DNA of 41,230 bases, taken from contig CALXOK010000015.1 of assembly GCA_944390025.1 (NCBI GenBank), forward strand, positions 1 through 41,230. Reading direction: 5' to 3'. Made by a program: the position numbers and the translations under genes. Shown here piece by piece: positions 7,337 to 15,728 of this stretch. How positions within the stretch are numbered: position 1 is the first letter of the stretch; every line of letters starts with the position of its first letter. The DNA comes from an uncultured Spirochaetales bacterium (lineage in GTDB: Bacteria > Spirochaetota > Spirochaetia > Sphaerochaetales > Sphaerochaetaceae). A model generated the notes under the pieces. The model was not told the origin of the DNA. It ran no database searches and was given only the letters and a program-made list of their open reading frames with translations.

Positions 7337-8437
7337 ATGCCAAGAGTTCTAGTAATAAACCCGGGGTCCACATCGACTAAAGTGAGTGTTTTCGATGACA
7401 GGACCTGTCTTTTCACACAGAGCGTGTTTCATGATGCACCCCAGCTGCTGAGCTTTCCGACCGTGAATGACCAGCTTGCGATGCGCATGCAGCTCGTGCT
7501 TGACCTTCTGTCAGAGCACGGTATCCCTGTCACTTCAGTCGATGTCTTTGTCGGCCGTGGCGGCTGTGCCTTCTCACAGAAGGAAGGGGTGATGGAAATC
7601 GATGAGCATCTTGTCAGGGACACGCGTGATGACAGGGGCGGAAGTGATCATCCTGCAAAGCTCGGTGTCATGATTGCATGGGAGCTTGCAAGGAAATATT
7701 CAAAACCCGCTTACACTCTTAACCCGACGAATGTCGATGAGTACATCCCCTATGCGAGGATCACGGGGCTTAAAGGTGTCTACAGGAGGGCTCAGTCCCA
7801 TGTGCTCAACCAGAAGGGAATCGCACGTCTGTATGCTCAGGAAAACGGGAAAAGGTATGAGGATTTGTCTCTCATTGTCTGTCATATTGACGGTGGAATC
7901 ACGATAAGCGCACATCAGAAGGGAAAGATGATTGACGGCACTGAAGGGGCAGGTGGAGACGGACCGTTCACACCGACCCGGCTTGGCTCCATTCCTGTCA
8001 TGGAAGTGGCGAAGTACCTTGAGAATCACAAGGCAGAAGAACTTGAGGCGATGTGTTCAAGAAGCGGCGGCTTTGTCAGTCACTTCGGCACCTCAGATGC
8101 AAATAAGGTGCATAAGCTTGTGCTTTCAGGCGATGAGCATGCCTGTCTTGTCTGGGAGACGATGATCTACCAGATATGCAAGTCTGTGGGCGCCATGTCC
8201 TGTGTCCTGTCAGGTAAAGTCGATGCCATCCTTCTCACAGGAGGGCTTGTCCGCTTTGATGATATCGTCATGGGAATAAGAAAGCGCTGCCAGTGGATTG
8301 CCCCGGTACATGTCTATCCAGGAGAAGTCGAGCAGGAAGAGATGTGCTATGAGGTACTCAAAGTCCTGACTGGAGAGAAGGAGGCTTCACGCTACACGGG
8401 CCAGCCTGTGTTCAGCGGCTACGTCTGGGACAGGTGA
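7337..8437 (+). CDS. buk: Butyrate kinase (acetokinase family)
   Basis: The 366-residue protein opens with VLVINPGSTSTKVSVFDD, the phosphate-binding start of the acetate/butyrate kinase family. It continues with HIDGGITISAHQKGKMID (about 183-200) and GAGGDGPFTPTR (about 203-214), which are butyrate kinase rather than acetate kinase sequences. It would convert butyryl-phosphate and ADP to butyrate and ATP, or act on branched-chain acyl phosphates. No phosphotransbutyrylase (ptb) gene is adjacent, which is unusual because the two are normally an operon. No Shine-Dalgarno sequence is visible before the ATG; a hairpin ends 12 nt upstream. Its 3' end overlaps the convergent MATE gene by 19 bp. Confidence 0.9.
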   Translation: MPRVLVINPGSTSTKVSVFDDRTCLFTQSVFHDAPQLLSFPTVNDQLAMRMQLVLDLLSEHGIPVTSVDVFVGRGGCAFSQKEGVMEIDEHLVRDTRDDRGGSDHPAKLGVMIAWELARKYSKPAYTLNPTNVDEYIPYARITGLKGVYRRAQSHVLNQKGIARLYAQENGKRYEDLSLIVCHIDGGITISAHQKGKMIDGTEGAGGDGPFTPTRLGSIPVMEVAKYLENHKAEELEAMCSRSGGFVSHFGTSDANKVHKLVLSGDEHACLVWETMIYQICKSVGAMSCVLSGKVDAILLTGGLVRFDDIVMGIRKRCQWIAPVHVYPGEVEQEEMCYEVLKVLTGEKEASRYTGQPVFSGYVWDR

Positions 8438-9795
8438 GCCTGCTTCGCTGTCAGTCCTCTCACCAGACGGGTGAGCGTCACAGTGGCAATGACTGCCATG
8501 ATGACTTCTGCAAAGAACTGTGAGTAGGCAAGACCGTAAAGCGGGAAAAGGATGTTCAGCACTATGATTGCCGGAATCTCAAGTATAATCTTTCTCGTGA
8601 TTGCGAACATGAATGAGAAGAATCCTTTGCCGACTGCCTGGAAGACTGCAAGCGCCAGGAAATCAACACCGAGGAACGGGATTCCAAGACAGAAACCATG
8701 AAGGAAACGTGTGCCGTACTCCATAACCGATTCATTGTTCATGAATATCGAGATGAAGAAGTCAGAGAAGAGGAAATAGGCAAGGGCTATTGCAATCAGG
8801 CCTGTGATGATGACCTTTGCTGAAAAGACGATGCCGTCTTTCATCCTCTTATAGTTCCCGCTTGCGAAATTGTAGCTTACAAGCGGCATTAACCCCTGAG
8901 AAAAACCGTTTGCAATGCTGAACGGGACATTGTTGAGCCTCTGTGTGATTCCCATTGCCGCCACAGCGTCAGCCCCGTAGACGGAGGTGAAGTTGTTCAG
9001 CAGAGTCATCCCCGTGACATTGAGCAGGTTCTGGACTGAGGCCGGAATGCCCACTGCGCATATTCCGAGCACGATGAAGCGCTGGAGTGAGATTCTGCGG
9101 ATATCCAGCGATACATATGTGTCCTTCCGCTTCACGAAATTGAGAATGAGGAAGTAAATGACTGCGATGCAGTTCGAGATGAATGTGGCCAGTCCCGCAC
9201 CTTCTGCACCCATTCCCAGAAACTGAGGAAGGACGAATAAAGGATCAAGAACGATGTTAAGCAGACAGCCTGTCATCGTGCCGATGCTTGCATGCATCGC
9301 ACTGCCTTCCGCTCTGACGAGATAGGCCATGACGACATTGAGGATTGACGGGACCGCACCGAGGACGACGGTCCAGTGGAGATAGGCCCTTGTCGCCTCC
9401 ATTGTCGTGCTGTCAGCGCCGATTAAAACAAGCAGCTCGTCGTTGAAGAAAAAGGCAAGGGACGAGAACAGAAGTCCGGCGATGATTGCAAAGTAGAAAC
9501 TGAAGGCCGAGCTTTTGTAAGCTGTCTCGTAGTCTTTCCGTCCCAGCGCCCTGCTTATCATGGAGGACCCGCCGACCCCGAAGAGATTGTTGACAGCGTT
9601 GAATGCCAGCAGAACAGGAGCACTCAGCGTGACGGCCGCGTTCTGTACGCTGTTGTTCAGCATGCCGACGAAGAATGTGTCGGCAAGCGAGTACAGTGTC
9701 ATAACAAGGGATGACAGCACTGTCGGAAGCGCGAGCTTGAGTATCGCGCTGGATATCTTCTCGGTTTCAAAAAGGGCGAGGCGCTCTGAAGTCAT
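8419..9795 (-). CDS. MATE family efflux transporter (second copy)
   Basis: The roughly 458-residue, 12-helix protein starts with ILKLALPTVLSSLVMTLYSLADTF, the conserved MATE helix 1. It has the GxGxSSMISRALGRKDYE loop typical of the bacterial NorM/DinF group. Two starts are possible: a GTG at 9831, 3 nt after the stop of the PNPOx gene (suggesting coupling), and an ATG at 9795. Neither has a good ribosome binding site. The ATG is listed because it places the first helix at the family's usual distance from the N-terminus. The gene converges on buk and overlaps it by 19 bp. Substrate unknown. Confidence 0.85.
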   Translation of the reverse strand: MTSERLALFETEKISSAILKLALPTVLSSLVMTLYSLADTFFVGMLNNSVQNAAVTLSAPVLLAFNAVNNLFGVGGSSMISRALGRKDYETAYKSSAFSFYFAIIAGLLFSSLAFFFNDELLVLIGADSTTMEATRAYLHWTVVLGAVPSILNVVMAYLVRAEGSAMHASIGTMTGCLLNIVLDPLFVLPQFLGMGAEGAGLATFISNCIAVIYFLILNFVKRKDTYVSLDIRRISLQRFIVLGICAVGIPASVQNLLNVTGMTLLNNFTSVYGADAVAAMGITQRLNNVPFSIANGFSQGLMPLVSYNFASGNYKRMKDGIVFSAKVIITGLIAIALAYFLFSDFFISIFMNNESVMEYGTRFLHGFCLGIPFLGVDFLALAVFQAVGKGFFSFMFAITRKIILEIPAIIVLNILFPLYGLAYSQFFAEVIMAVIATVTLTRLVRGLTAKQAHLSQT

Positions 9796-9834
9796 GAAGG
9801 TATTATTAGCACTGAGGACGGAAAAAGTCACCCA

Positions 9835-10236
9835 TCAGAAAGAGAATGACTCATCAGGGGCAGTGAAGCTTGAGAAAACAGCTCTGGCATTCTTCAGCCT
9901 GAAGACTTCCGTGTTTCCGTCGTCCTCGTTGTACATTCTCCTCAGTTCAGGGTAGGCCTCCAGCATGCTTGCCCGTGCCTCTCTCCTGTCATCTTCTTCA
10001 GCCTCTGCCTCGATTCTCAGCCACACACCTTCTGAGAATGCGCAGATTTCCAGCTTCGGGTTCTCATGCAGCTGTCTGGATACGGCTTTCTTTTTCCCTG
10101 TCTGGATGTATAAGCTGCCTTCAAAAATGTGTGCCGTGCCGAATGGCCTTACTCTCGGCTGTCCATGATCGTCTGTGGCAAGGTAATAGGTTCCGGCTTT
10201 CTTCAGGAAGGCCACTGCGTCTTCAATTGTTTTCAT
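9835..10236 (-). CDS. Pyridoxamine 5'-phosphate oxidase-like flavoprotein
   Basis: The 133-residue protein is a single split-barrel FMN-binding domain of the PNPOx-like superfamily. The signature is the early FLKKAGTYYLATDDHGQPRVRPFG segment (residues 10-33), followed by LYIQTGKKKAVSRQL and NPKLEICAF. Small members of this group bind FMN or F420 and include nitroreductase-like NimA proteins and general stress proteins. The substrate here is unknown. It has a clean AAGGAG ribosome binding site 8 nt before the ATG. The MATE gene follows on the same strand after 39 nt (or 3 nt if the GTG is used), so they are probably co-transcribed. Confidence 0.85.
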   Translation of the reverse strand: MKTIEDAVAFLKKAGTYYLATDDHGQPRVRPFGTAHIFEGSLYIQTGKKKAVSRQLHENPKLEICAFSEGVWLRIEAEAEEDDRREARASMLEAYPELRRMYNEDDGNTEVFRLKNARAVFSSFTAPDESFSF

Positions 10237-10316
10237 TTCATTTTCTCCTTAACCCCCATTGTAATCCCTTTTTCTTCAGGACGGGTGTGCATTCAGAAAA
10301 CTCCACAAAGGGATGC

Positions 10317-10352
10317 GGAAAAAGAAGATGCCCCGTTTCATCGCGGGGCATC
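10317..10352 (-). terminator. Terminator of the TRAP transporter operon
   Basis: On the minus strand an 8-bp GC-rich stem (10345-10352 with 10327-10334) is followed by the U-rich stretch TTCTTTTTCC. It lies 23 nt past the stop of the TRAP permease gene. The 139-nt gap between that stop and the next gene contains nothing else obvious. Confidence 0.8.
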
Positions 10353-10375
10353 TGTTGTGCACAATACGGCTCGCG

Positions 10376-12385
10376 TCAGGATGCAGCTTTCATGCTTTCC
10401 TTTTTCTTGATGCCGTACTCGTAGGTGAGAACGAGCACGAGAACGACAAGACCGGCAAGGTCTGTAAGCGTTCCCGGGATAACCATGCACAGTCCTGCGG
10501 CCGCGAGTATGATTCTCACGAAGATGTTGAGCGGACGGGCAAGGAAGCCGTTCAGTGCGGCTGCGATGCCGAAGATTCCCAGAAGGGCTGTGATACAGAT
10601 CTGGATGATTTCAAACACACTCTCGACATTGACAAAGAGCATTGCCGGGCTCATTGCGAAGACATAAGGGACGACAAAGGCTGCGATGGCGAGCTTTGTG
10701 GCCACAAGTCCTGTCTTCATCGGGTCGGACTTTGCGATTGCGCTTCCTGCATAGGCCGCGAGGGCTACAGGCGGGGTGATGTCGGCAACGATTCCGAAGT
10801 AGAACACGAAGAAGTGTGCTGCCACCGGCTCTACGTTGAGTGCAATCAGGATAGGAGCGCAGACACCTGCCATGATGCAGTAGTTTGCAGTTGTCGGAAC
10901 ACCCATTCCAAGAACAATGCAGCAAAGCATCGTGAGGACGAGAGCGACGATGACGATACCGTGTGACAGGGCGACGATTGCTCCAAGAAGGATGGATGCC
11001 AGGCCTGTGACTGTGATACAGCCGGAGATGATACCTGCGATGCCGCAGGCAACGACGACTGTGATTGAGCTTCTTGTACCGTTCTCAAAGGCATCGAGAA
11101 TCCAGCGGAAGGAGAGAGACGGCTTGTCGCCGCTTTCCTCTTCTTCCTCTCCATCCTTTGTGAATGCGATGTGAGGGATAATCTTGTGGATGACACCTAC
11201 GACCATTGCGACGATGATTGACAGCGTTGCGGAGTAGGCCATTGTATAGGTGTTGGAGCCGACAAGATAAATCAGCGCAATAAGTGGCAGAAGAAGATAA
11301 AGCTCCTTGAGAAGGTCCTTCGGCTTAGGAAGCTGGTCTTTTGGAATTCCGCTCAATCCCATCTTCTTTGCTTCAAGATGGACTGCAATGAAGATTCCTG
11401 TGAAATAGAGGATTGCCGGAAGGATTGCCATAAGAGCAATCTGTCCGTACGGGATACCCGTGAACTCTGCCATGAGGAAGGCGGCTGCGCCCATAATCGG
11501 GGGCATAATCTGTCCTCCTGTGCTTGCTGCGGCTTCAACAGCGGCTGCAAACTCAGGACGGTAACCCATCTTCTTCATCATCGGGATTGTGATGGAGCCT
11601 GATCCGACAGTGTTTGCGACAGATGAACCTGAAGCCATTCCTTCAAGTGCTGAAGCGACGACTGCGACCTTTGCAGGACCGCCGGTGAAACGTCCGACGG
11701 CGGCGTTTGCAAAGCGGATGAAGAAGTCCGCGACGCCGGTCCGCTCAAGGAAGGCTCCGAAGATGATGAAGATGACAATATATTTCACACATACGCCGAC
11801 AGGTGTGGAGAAAATTCCGTTTGCCGTGTAGAAAAGTGTTCTGATCAGCTGAGGCAGCGAGATGCCGCTTACGAATGTGTAAATGATAAGAGCACCGGCC
11901 ACACAGAGAATAGGCAGGCCTACACAGCGGCGGCACAGCTCGACGAGGGCGAGGATTCCGATGGCTCCGACAACCATGTATACAGGATCTGCCATTATTC
12001 TGGCACTGAGCCTGATGACATCCATCGCATTGACCGCGTAATAGAAATAGGCTCCGCTTCCGACCAGCATGATTATGATGTCGTACCAGGGCATGTGGTT
12101 GACTCTCTCGACTCCTTTTCTCACAGGGAAGGTGAGGAAGCCGAGGAAGATGATGACTCCCATGAAGACCGAATAACGGATCTCCTGAAGAGTTGTCAGG
12201 AAAACAGCATCAATGATGCAGTAAATCGCGAAGGCGGCCATGACATAATGAATGACTTTCTTCTGCCAGCCTTCCCATATTCTGACATTTGATTCCCTGT
12301 CATACTTTTTCATCACGGCTTCAACGTCGGCCATGGTTCCGACGCTGTCATCGTGCAGGTGTTCTTCGTTCTGATTCTTGCTCAA
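10376..12385 (-). CDS. TRAP transporter permease, fused 4TM/12TM (TAXI type)
   Basis: The 669-residue protein combines the small DctQ-like and large DctM-like TRAP subunits. It has many hydrophobic helices and the DctM-type core ALEGMASGSSVANTVGSGSITIPMMKK in its middle third. Another conserved stretch, MGVPTTANYCIMA, comes later. Fused TRAP permeases of this kind pair with TAXI-family binding proteins, and that gene lies just upstream. It would import an organic acid or amino acid across the inner membrane using a Na+ gradient. The start is a TTG, selected because AAGGAG lies 8 nt before it; the first in-frame ATG is 17 codons later and lacks any ribosome binding site. A hairpin separates it from the binding-protein gene. 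Confidence 0.92.
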   Translation of the reverse strand: MSKNQNEEHLHDDSVGTMADVEAVMKKYDRESNVRIWEGWQKKVIHYVMAAFAIYCIIDAVFLTTLQEIRYSVFMGVIIFLGFLTFPVRKGVERVNHMPWYDIIIMLVGSGAYFYYAVNAMDVIRLSARIMADPVYMVVGAIGILALVELCRRCVGLPILCVAGALIIYTFVSGISLPQLIRTLFYTANGIFSTPVGVCVKYIVIFIIFGAFLERTGVADFFIRFANAAVGRFTGGPAKVAVVASALEGMASGSSVANTVGSGSITIPMMKKMGYRPEFAAAVEAAASTGGQIMPPIMGAAAFLMAEFTGIPYGQIALMAILPAILYFTGIFIAVHLEAKKMGLSGIPKDQLPKPKDLLKELYLLLPLIALIYLVGSNTYTMAYSATLSIIVAMVVGVIHKIIPHIAFTKDGEEEEESGDKPSLSFRWILDAFENGTRSSITVVVACGIAGIISGCITVTGLASILLGAIVALSHGIVIVALVLTMLCCIVLGMGVPTTANYCIMAGVCAPILIALNVEPVAAHFFVFYFGIVADITPPVALAAYAGSAIAKSDPMKTGLVATKLAIAAFVVPYVFAMSPAMLFVNVESVFEIIQICITALLGIFGIAAALNGFLARPLNIFVRIILAAAGLCMVIPGTLTDLAGLVVLVLVLTYEYGIKKKESMKAAS

Positions 12386-12411
12386 TATATATACTCCTTG
12401 TTACCAAAATG

Positions 12412-12434
12412 AAGGGGCTGTCACCAGCCCCCTT
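12412..12434 (-). other. Intercistronic hairpin between TAXI binding protein and permease
   Basis: GGGGCTG (12414-12420) pairs perfectly with CAGCCCC (12425-12431) around a 4-nt loop, and the stem can be extended by AAG/CTT past a bulge. It lies between the two transporter genes, with no U-run on the minus strand (it is followed by TTCATTTTGG). It is best explained as an mRNA-stabilising or partial-termination structure that lets the binding protein be made in excess. That is inference from similar transporter operons. Confidence 0.6.
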
Positions 12435-12454
12435 TATGCTGAAAAGCCTTTATT

Positions 12455-13420
12455 TCAGAGGCTGGGAACTTCAATTCCCTGCTCAGCAAAGTATTTTGCG
12501 GCACCCGGGTGATAGGGCACTGTGGTGATTGATGTCGCGAAGTCAAGGTCAAGCTCGCGGCCCTTGTCGTGGCTCTGTGCGATTGCATCCTTGTCGTTGA
12601 AGATTGTGCTGACAACATCGTAGACTGCATCCTCGCTGACGTCATTCTTTGCGATGACAACAGCGCCGACTGCGACAGTCTGGCAGTCCTCATCCGTTCC
12701 ATATACCGAGGATTCAATTGTGTACGGAGTGTAGTAAGGGGAAGCCTTAATCAGGATGTCCATGTGCTCCTGGTCAATTGAGACGAGGTGAACCTTGTGT
12801 GTTGCGGCCAGTGTTGACACTGCAACTGTAGGGGCACCTGCGACAACGAATGCTGCGTCAATCTTTCCGTCCTGAAGAGCATCGACGCTGTCACCGAAGC
12901 TCTGGTATGTCGGCTTGATGTCGTTCTCTGTAAGGCCGTATGCGGCGAGGATGTCAAGTGCGTTGTAATAAACGCCGGAACCGGAAGAGCCGATTGAGAC
13001 AGTCTTGCCTTCAAGGTCTGCCACTGTCTTGATGTTCTCATTGAGTGTGACAATCTGGACCTGCTCGAGATAGAGTGCGGCGACAGTTGAGAAGTCTGTG
13101 ATTGCTCCGGTCTCTGCGAAGAGGTTTGTACCGGAATATGCGTAGCTCATGACGTCTGTCTGGACGAAGCCGAGCTGGTAGCTTCCCATATCCATCATCT
13201 CGATGTTGTCCTGGCTGCCGGCACTGACGACAGCAACGACAGATGTGTCTGTCTCAGAGGAGATTCTCTGGGCGAGAACGTTTCCAAATCCGTAGTATGT
13301 TCCCTGGTCTCCGCCTGTACCGAAACGGAGTGTTCCACCGCTTTCACTGCTTCCTGCAGCCATGACCGGCATGAGGGCGATAACGGAAAGCAACAGGGCT
13401 GCTATAATCCTTCTTTTCAT
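12455..13420 (-). CDS. TAXI-family TRAP transporter substrate-binding protein
   Basis: The 321-residue protein has a classical signal peptide (basic start MKRR, hydrophobic 5-20, cleavage near AAG). It then has the TAXI-family start LRFGTGGDQGTYYGFGNVLAQRI. Other family stretches include LEGKTVSIGSSGSGVYYNALDIL (about 130-150) and DGKIDAAFVVAGAPTVAV (about 178-195). It would capture the substrate in the periplasm and deliver it to the fused permease encoded next. A strong AGGAGG ribosome binding site precedes the ATG. TAXI proteins bind glutamate or dicarboxylates in characterised cases, but the ligand here is not readable. Confidence 0.93.
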   Translation of the reverse strand: MKRRIIAALLLSVIALMPVMAAGSSESGGTLRFGTGGDQGTYYGFGNVLAQRISSETDTSVVAVVSAGSQDNIEMMDMGSYQLGFVQTDVMSYAYSGTNLFAETGAITDFSTVAALYLEQVQIVTLNENIKTVADLEGKTVSIGSSGSGVYYNALDILAAYGLTENDIKPTYQSFGDSVDALQDGKIDAAFVVAGAPTVAVSTLAATHKVHLVSIDQEHMDILIKASPYYTPYTIESSVYGTDEDCQTVAVGAVVIAKNDVSEDAVYDVVSTIFNDKDAIAQSHDKGRELDLDFATSITTVPYHPGAAKYFAEQGIEVPSL

Positions 13421-13626
13421 GTATTTCCTCCTGAAACGTTAAGTTTTTCACCTTTTATCTTGTTATAAAGAAAAAAGATATTTAAATGGTATTTATCCCC
13501 TGATTTCTAACTATCAGATAATATCGGCAAGATGTCAAGCCCCTTGAAGGAATCGTATGCAGAATGTGTATAAAAATGCAAAATATTTACAGAGAAAATA
13601 GCGGTTTCTCTGGTTGTCAGACTGCC

Positions 13627-13655
13627 TTGTACGGCAGGCTGGCGGGTGCTATATT
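13627..13655 (+). promoter_or_regulatory. Candidate sigma-70-type promoter giving a leaderless MATE transcript
   Basis: TTGTAC (13627-13632) and TATATT (13650-13655) are separated by exactly 17 nt. Transcription would start about 7 nt downstream, at or next to the ATG at 13663, which has no Shine-Dalgarno sequence. The promoter therefore both supports that start codon and suggests a leaderless mRNA. Confidence 0.5.
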
Positions 13656-13662
13656 CATTCTC

Positions 13663-15006
13663 ATGGCTATGATGGATATGACAAAGGGGAACATTGTCAG
13701 ACAGCTTGTTTCCTACACACTTCCTCTTGTTCTGGGCAATCTCTTCCAGCTTGCATACAACGCGGTGGACTCCATGATTGCAGGGCACTTCATAGGGGCA
13801 GATGCGCTTGCCGCCACGGGAATGGCGGGCCCTGTGATGAACATCCTCATTCTCGGGATATCTGGAATATGTATCGGGGCAGGAGTGCTCATGAGCTCGT
13901 ATTTCGGCTCTGGAAATGTGGAGAAGCTGAAAAGGGAGCTTTCAACATTGCTTGTCAGCGGAACCGTGTTCTCTCTCATTCTCACATGCCTCGGTCTTAT
14001 CTTCGTTAACCCTCTGCTGAGGTTTCTCAATGTTCCATCATCGATTCATGAGATAACGGCAACATATCTGAGGATAGTGTTCATCGGTGTGCCATTCACG
14101 TATTTCTATAACGCGCTGTCCCAGGCTCTCAAGAGTGTCGGGGATTCCCGGACTCCGCTGAAGTTCCTTATGGTGACGAGCGTCCTCAATGCCGTGCTGG
14201 ATCTTTTCTTCATCGGACTCTTAGGGTTCGGCATCACATGTTCTGCCTGGACCACCACAATCTCGCAGGTGGTCTCAGCCATGCTGTGTTTCATATATAT
14301 CTACCGCAAGGTGCCGGTGCTCAGTCTCAGGGTGAAGGAGCTGAAGATTGACAGAGGCATGCTTTCGACCACGCTCTCGTATGGTGCCGTGACCGCGTTG
14401 CAGCAGTCTGTTCAGCCTATAGGCAAACTGCTGATTCAGGGAGCAGTCAATACTCTGGGAGTCGCAACGATAGCCGCTTACAACGCAGTCACCAAGATTG
14501 ATGACTTCGCCTACACGCCAGAGCAGAACATAAGCCATGCGATGACAACCTTCATCGCACAGAACCGCGGAGCCGGTAACAAGGAGAGGGCCTATAAGGG
14601 ATTTGTCCGGGGGCTTGTAATAGAGACGGTCTACTTTCTTGTCCTGGCCACTGTCGTGCTGGCTCTGAACAAGGTGCTGATGCATCTTTTCATCAGCGGA
14701 GAGGGAAGTGCCCCTGTCATTGCGGAAGGAGAACGCTATCTGTTCACGATGGCCTTCCTTTATATATTCCCGGCCTTCACAAACGGCATTCAGGGCTTCT
14801 TCCGCGGGGTGGGCAAGATGAAGACAACACTGCTTGGCACATTCATACAGGCATCTTTGAGAGTCGTTTTCACCTTTATTCTCGTCCCCCATTTCGGAAT
14901 TGTCGGAATCTGTTATGCCTGTGCGCTTGGCTGGGTGTGCATGCTTCTTTTCCAGGTGCCTTATTACTTCCATTTCAGACATCAGGATCTCAGGAGCGCA
15001 CAGTGA
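13663..15006 (+). CDS. MATE family efflux transporter (third copy)
   Basis: The protein (447 residues from this start) has the MATE fold. Helix 1 is LVSYTLPLVLGNLFQLAYNAVDS, then GISGICIGAGVLMSSYFGSG, and the second-half repeat contains FIAQNRGAGNKERAYKGF. The frame stays open upstream to an ATG at 13564. However, those 33 extra residues are unlike the family and a candidate promoter lies inside them, so a start among the clustered ATGs at 13663-13678 is preferred. MDMTKGN is the typical family N-terminus. The stop overlaps the GTG start of the next gene by 4 nt, so the two are coupled. The three MATE copies in this window are clearly divergent from one another, so this is not a recent tandem duplication. 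Confidence 0.87.
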   Translation: MAMMDMTKGNIVRQLVSYTLPLVLGNLFQLAYNAVDSMIAGHFIGADALAATGMAGPVMNILILGISGICIGAGVLMSSYFGSGNVEKLKRELSTLLVSGTVFSLILTCLGLIFVNPLLRFLNVPSSIHEITATYLRIVFIGVPFTYFYNALSQALKSVGDSRTPLKFLMVTSVLNAVLDLFFIGLLGFGITCSAWTTTISQVVSAMLCFIYIYRKVPVLSLRVKELKIDRGMLSTTLSYGAVTALQQSVQPIGKLLIQGAVNTLGVATIAAYNAVTKIDDFAYTPEQNISHAMTTFIAQNRGAGNKERAYKGFVRGLVIETVYFLVLATVVLALNKVLMHLFISGEGSAPVIAEGERYLFTMAFLYIFPAFTNGIQGFFRGVGKMKTTLLGTFIQASLRVVFTFILVPHFGIVGICYACALGWVCMLLFQVPYYFHFRHQDLRSAQ

Positions 15007-15728
15007 CAGATTTTCTTGCCACAAAACATACAATCGATGCGGGAAAAGGAATCAGCACATACGGCGCTGAACATTTAATCTGGCTTTTGTGCGGTGCTGC
15101 TGCAATCATCATCCTATGCCGCCTTTACCGCAGGGCGGATGAGAGAGGCCGGGGAAGACTGAGAGCCTTAGTCTGTGCCCTTGTCCTCATCGATGAGGCA
15201 GTGAAATACTTTGTCACGATTCCGACAGGGCAGTGGAGGTGGGAGTTCCTTCCACTTCATCTGTGCTCGCTTTCCGTCTTCATGATTCTCATTCATGCAC
15301 TGACCCGTTCCCAGCGGGTGGCAGAAGCGCTTTTCGCCATCAGCCTTCCAAGTGCACTGATGGCACTTGTCTTTCCCAACTGGATGATGCTTCCCTGCTG
15401 GAACTGGGAGTCAATCCACAGCTTCTCAATCCACATTCTCATTGTTGCCTATCCATGCATGCTGCTTTCAGGCGGCTTCATTCCTGATTTCAGGAGACTG
15501 AAATATTCTTTCCTGCCGCTTGCAGCGGCGATTGCAGCCGCAATCATTGCAAACCGTCTTCTGGATACGAACTTTTTCTTTCTCAACGGCGGAGATGAAG
15601 GCAACCCCCTTTCCTTTCTGGAAAAGAGGGTTGGCATGTGGTACGTGCTTGCACTGCCTGTGGCAGCTGCTGTTGTCTGGACAATTATGTACACGCTGGC
15701 TTCAGCTGTCAGGAAGAGAAGCCGGTAA
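15003..15728 (+). CDS. YwaF/TIGR02206-like integral membrane protein
   Basis: The 241-residue protein has about six or seven predicted membrane helices. The features I recognise are an early GAEHLIWLL, WEFLPLHLCSLSVF (about 74-87) and the later NWESIHSFSIHILIVAYP. This His-rich pattern is that of the uncharacterised YwaF/TIGR02206 (TMEM164-like) family. Function unknown. The start is a GTG overlapping the TGA of the MATE gene (GTGA), with AGGAG 6 nt upstream, which strongly indicates translational coupling. The 3' end overlaps the convergent outer-membrane protein gene by 20 bp. Family assignment is from memory of the pattern and is moderate. Confidence 0.7.
   Translation: MTDFLATKHTIDAGKGISTYGAEHLIWLLCGAAAIIILCRLYRRADERGRGRLRALVCALVLIDEAVKYFVTIPTGQWRWEFLPLHLCSLSVFMILIHALTRSQRVAEALFAISLPSALMALVFPNWMMLPCWNWESIHSFSIHILIVAYPCMLLSGGFIPDFRRLKYSFLPLAAAIAAAIIANRLLDTNFFFLNGGDEGNPLSFLEKRVGMWYVLALPVAAAVVWTIMYTLASAVRKRSR

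Noticed and set aside
10313..10966. 217-codon open frame opposite the TRAP permease
   Set aside because: It runs through the terminator and is antisense to conserved transmembrane coding; composition is that of an antisense artefact.
13533..13538. TTGACA on the minus strand upstream of the TAXI gene
   Set aside because: No acceptable -10 box lies 16-18 nt downstream, and it is over 100 nt from the gene, so no promoter is claimed.
13564..13662. Extended N-terminus of the third MATE protein
   Set aside because: The 33 residues are unlike the family and coincide with a well-spaced promoter; start placed at 13663.
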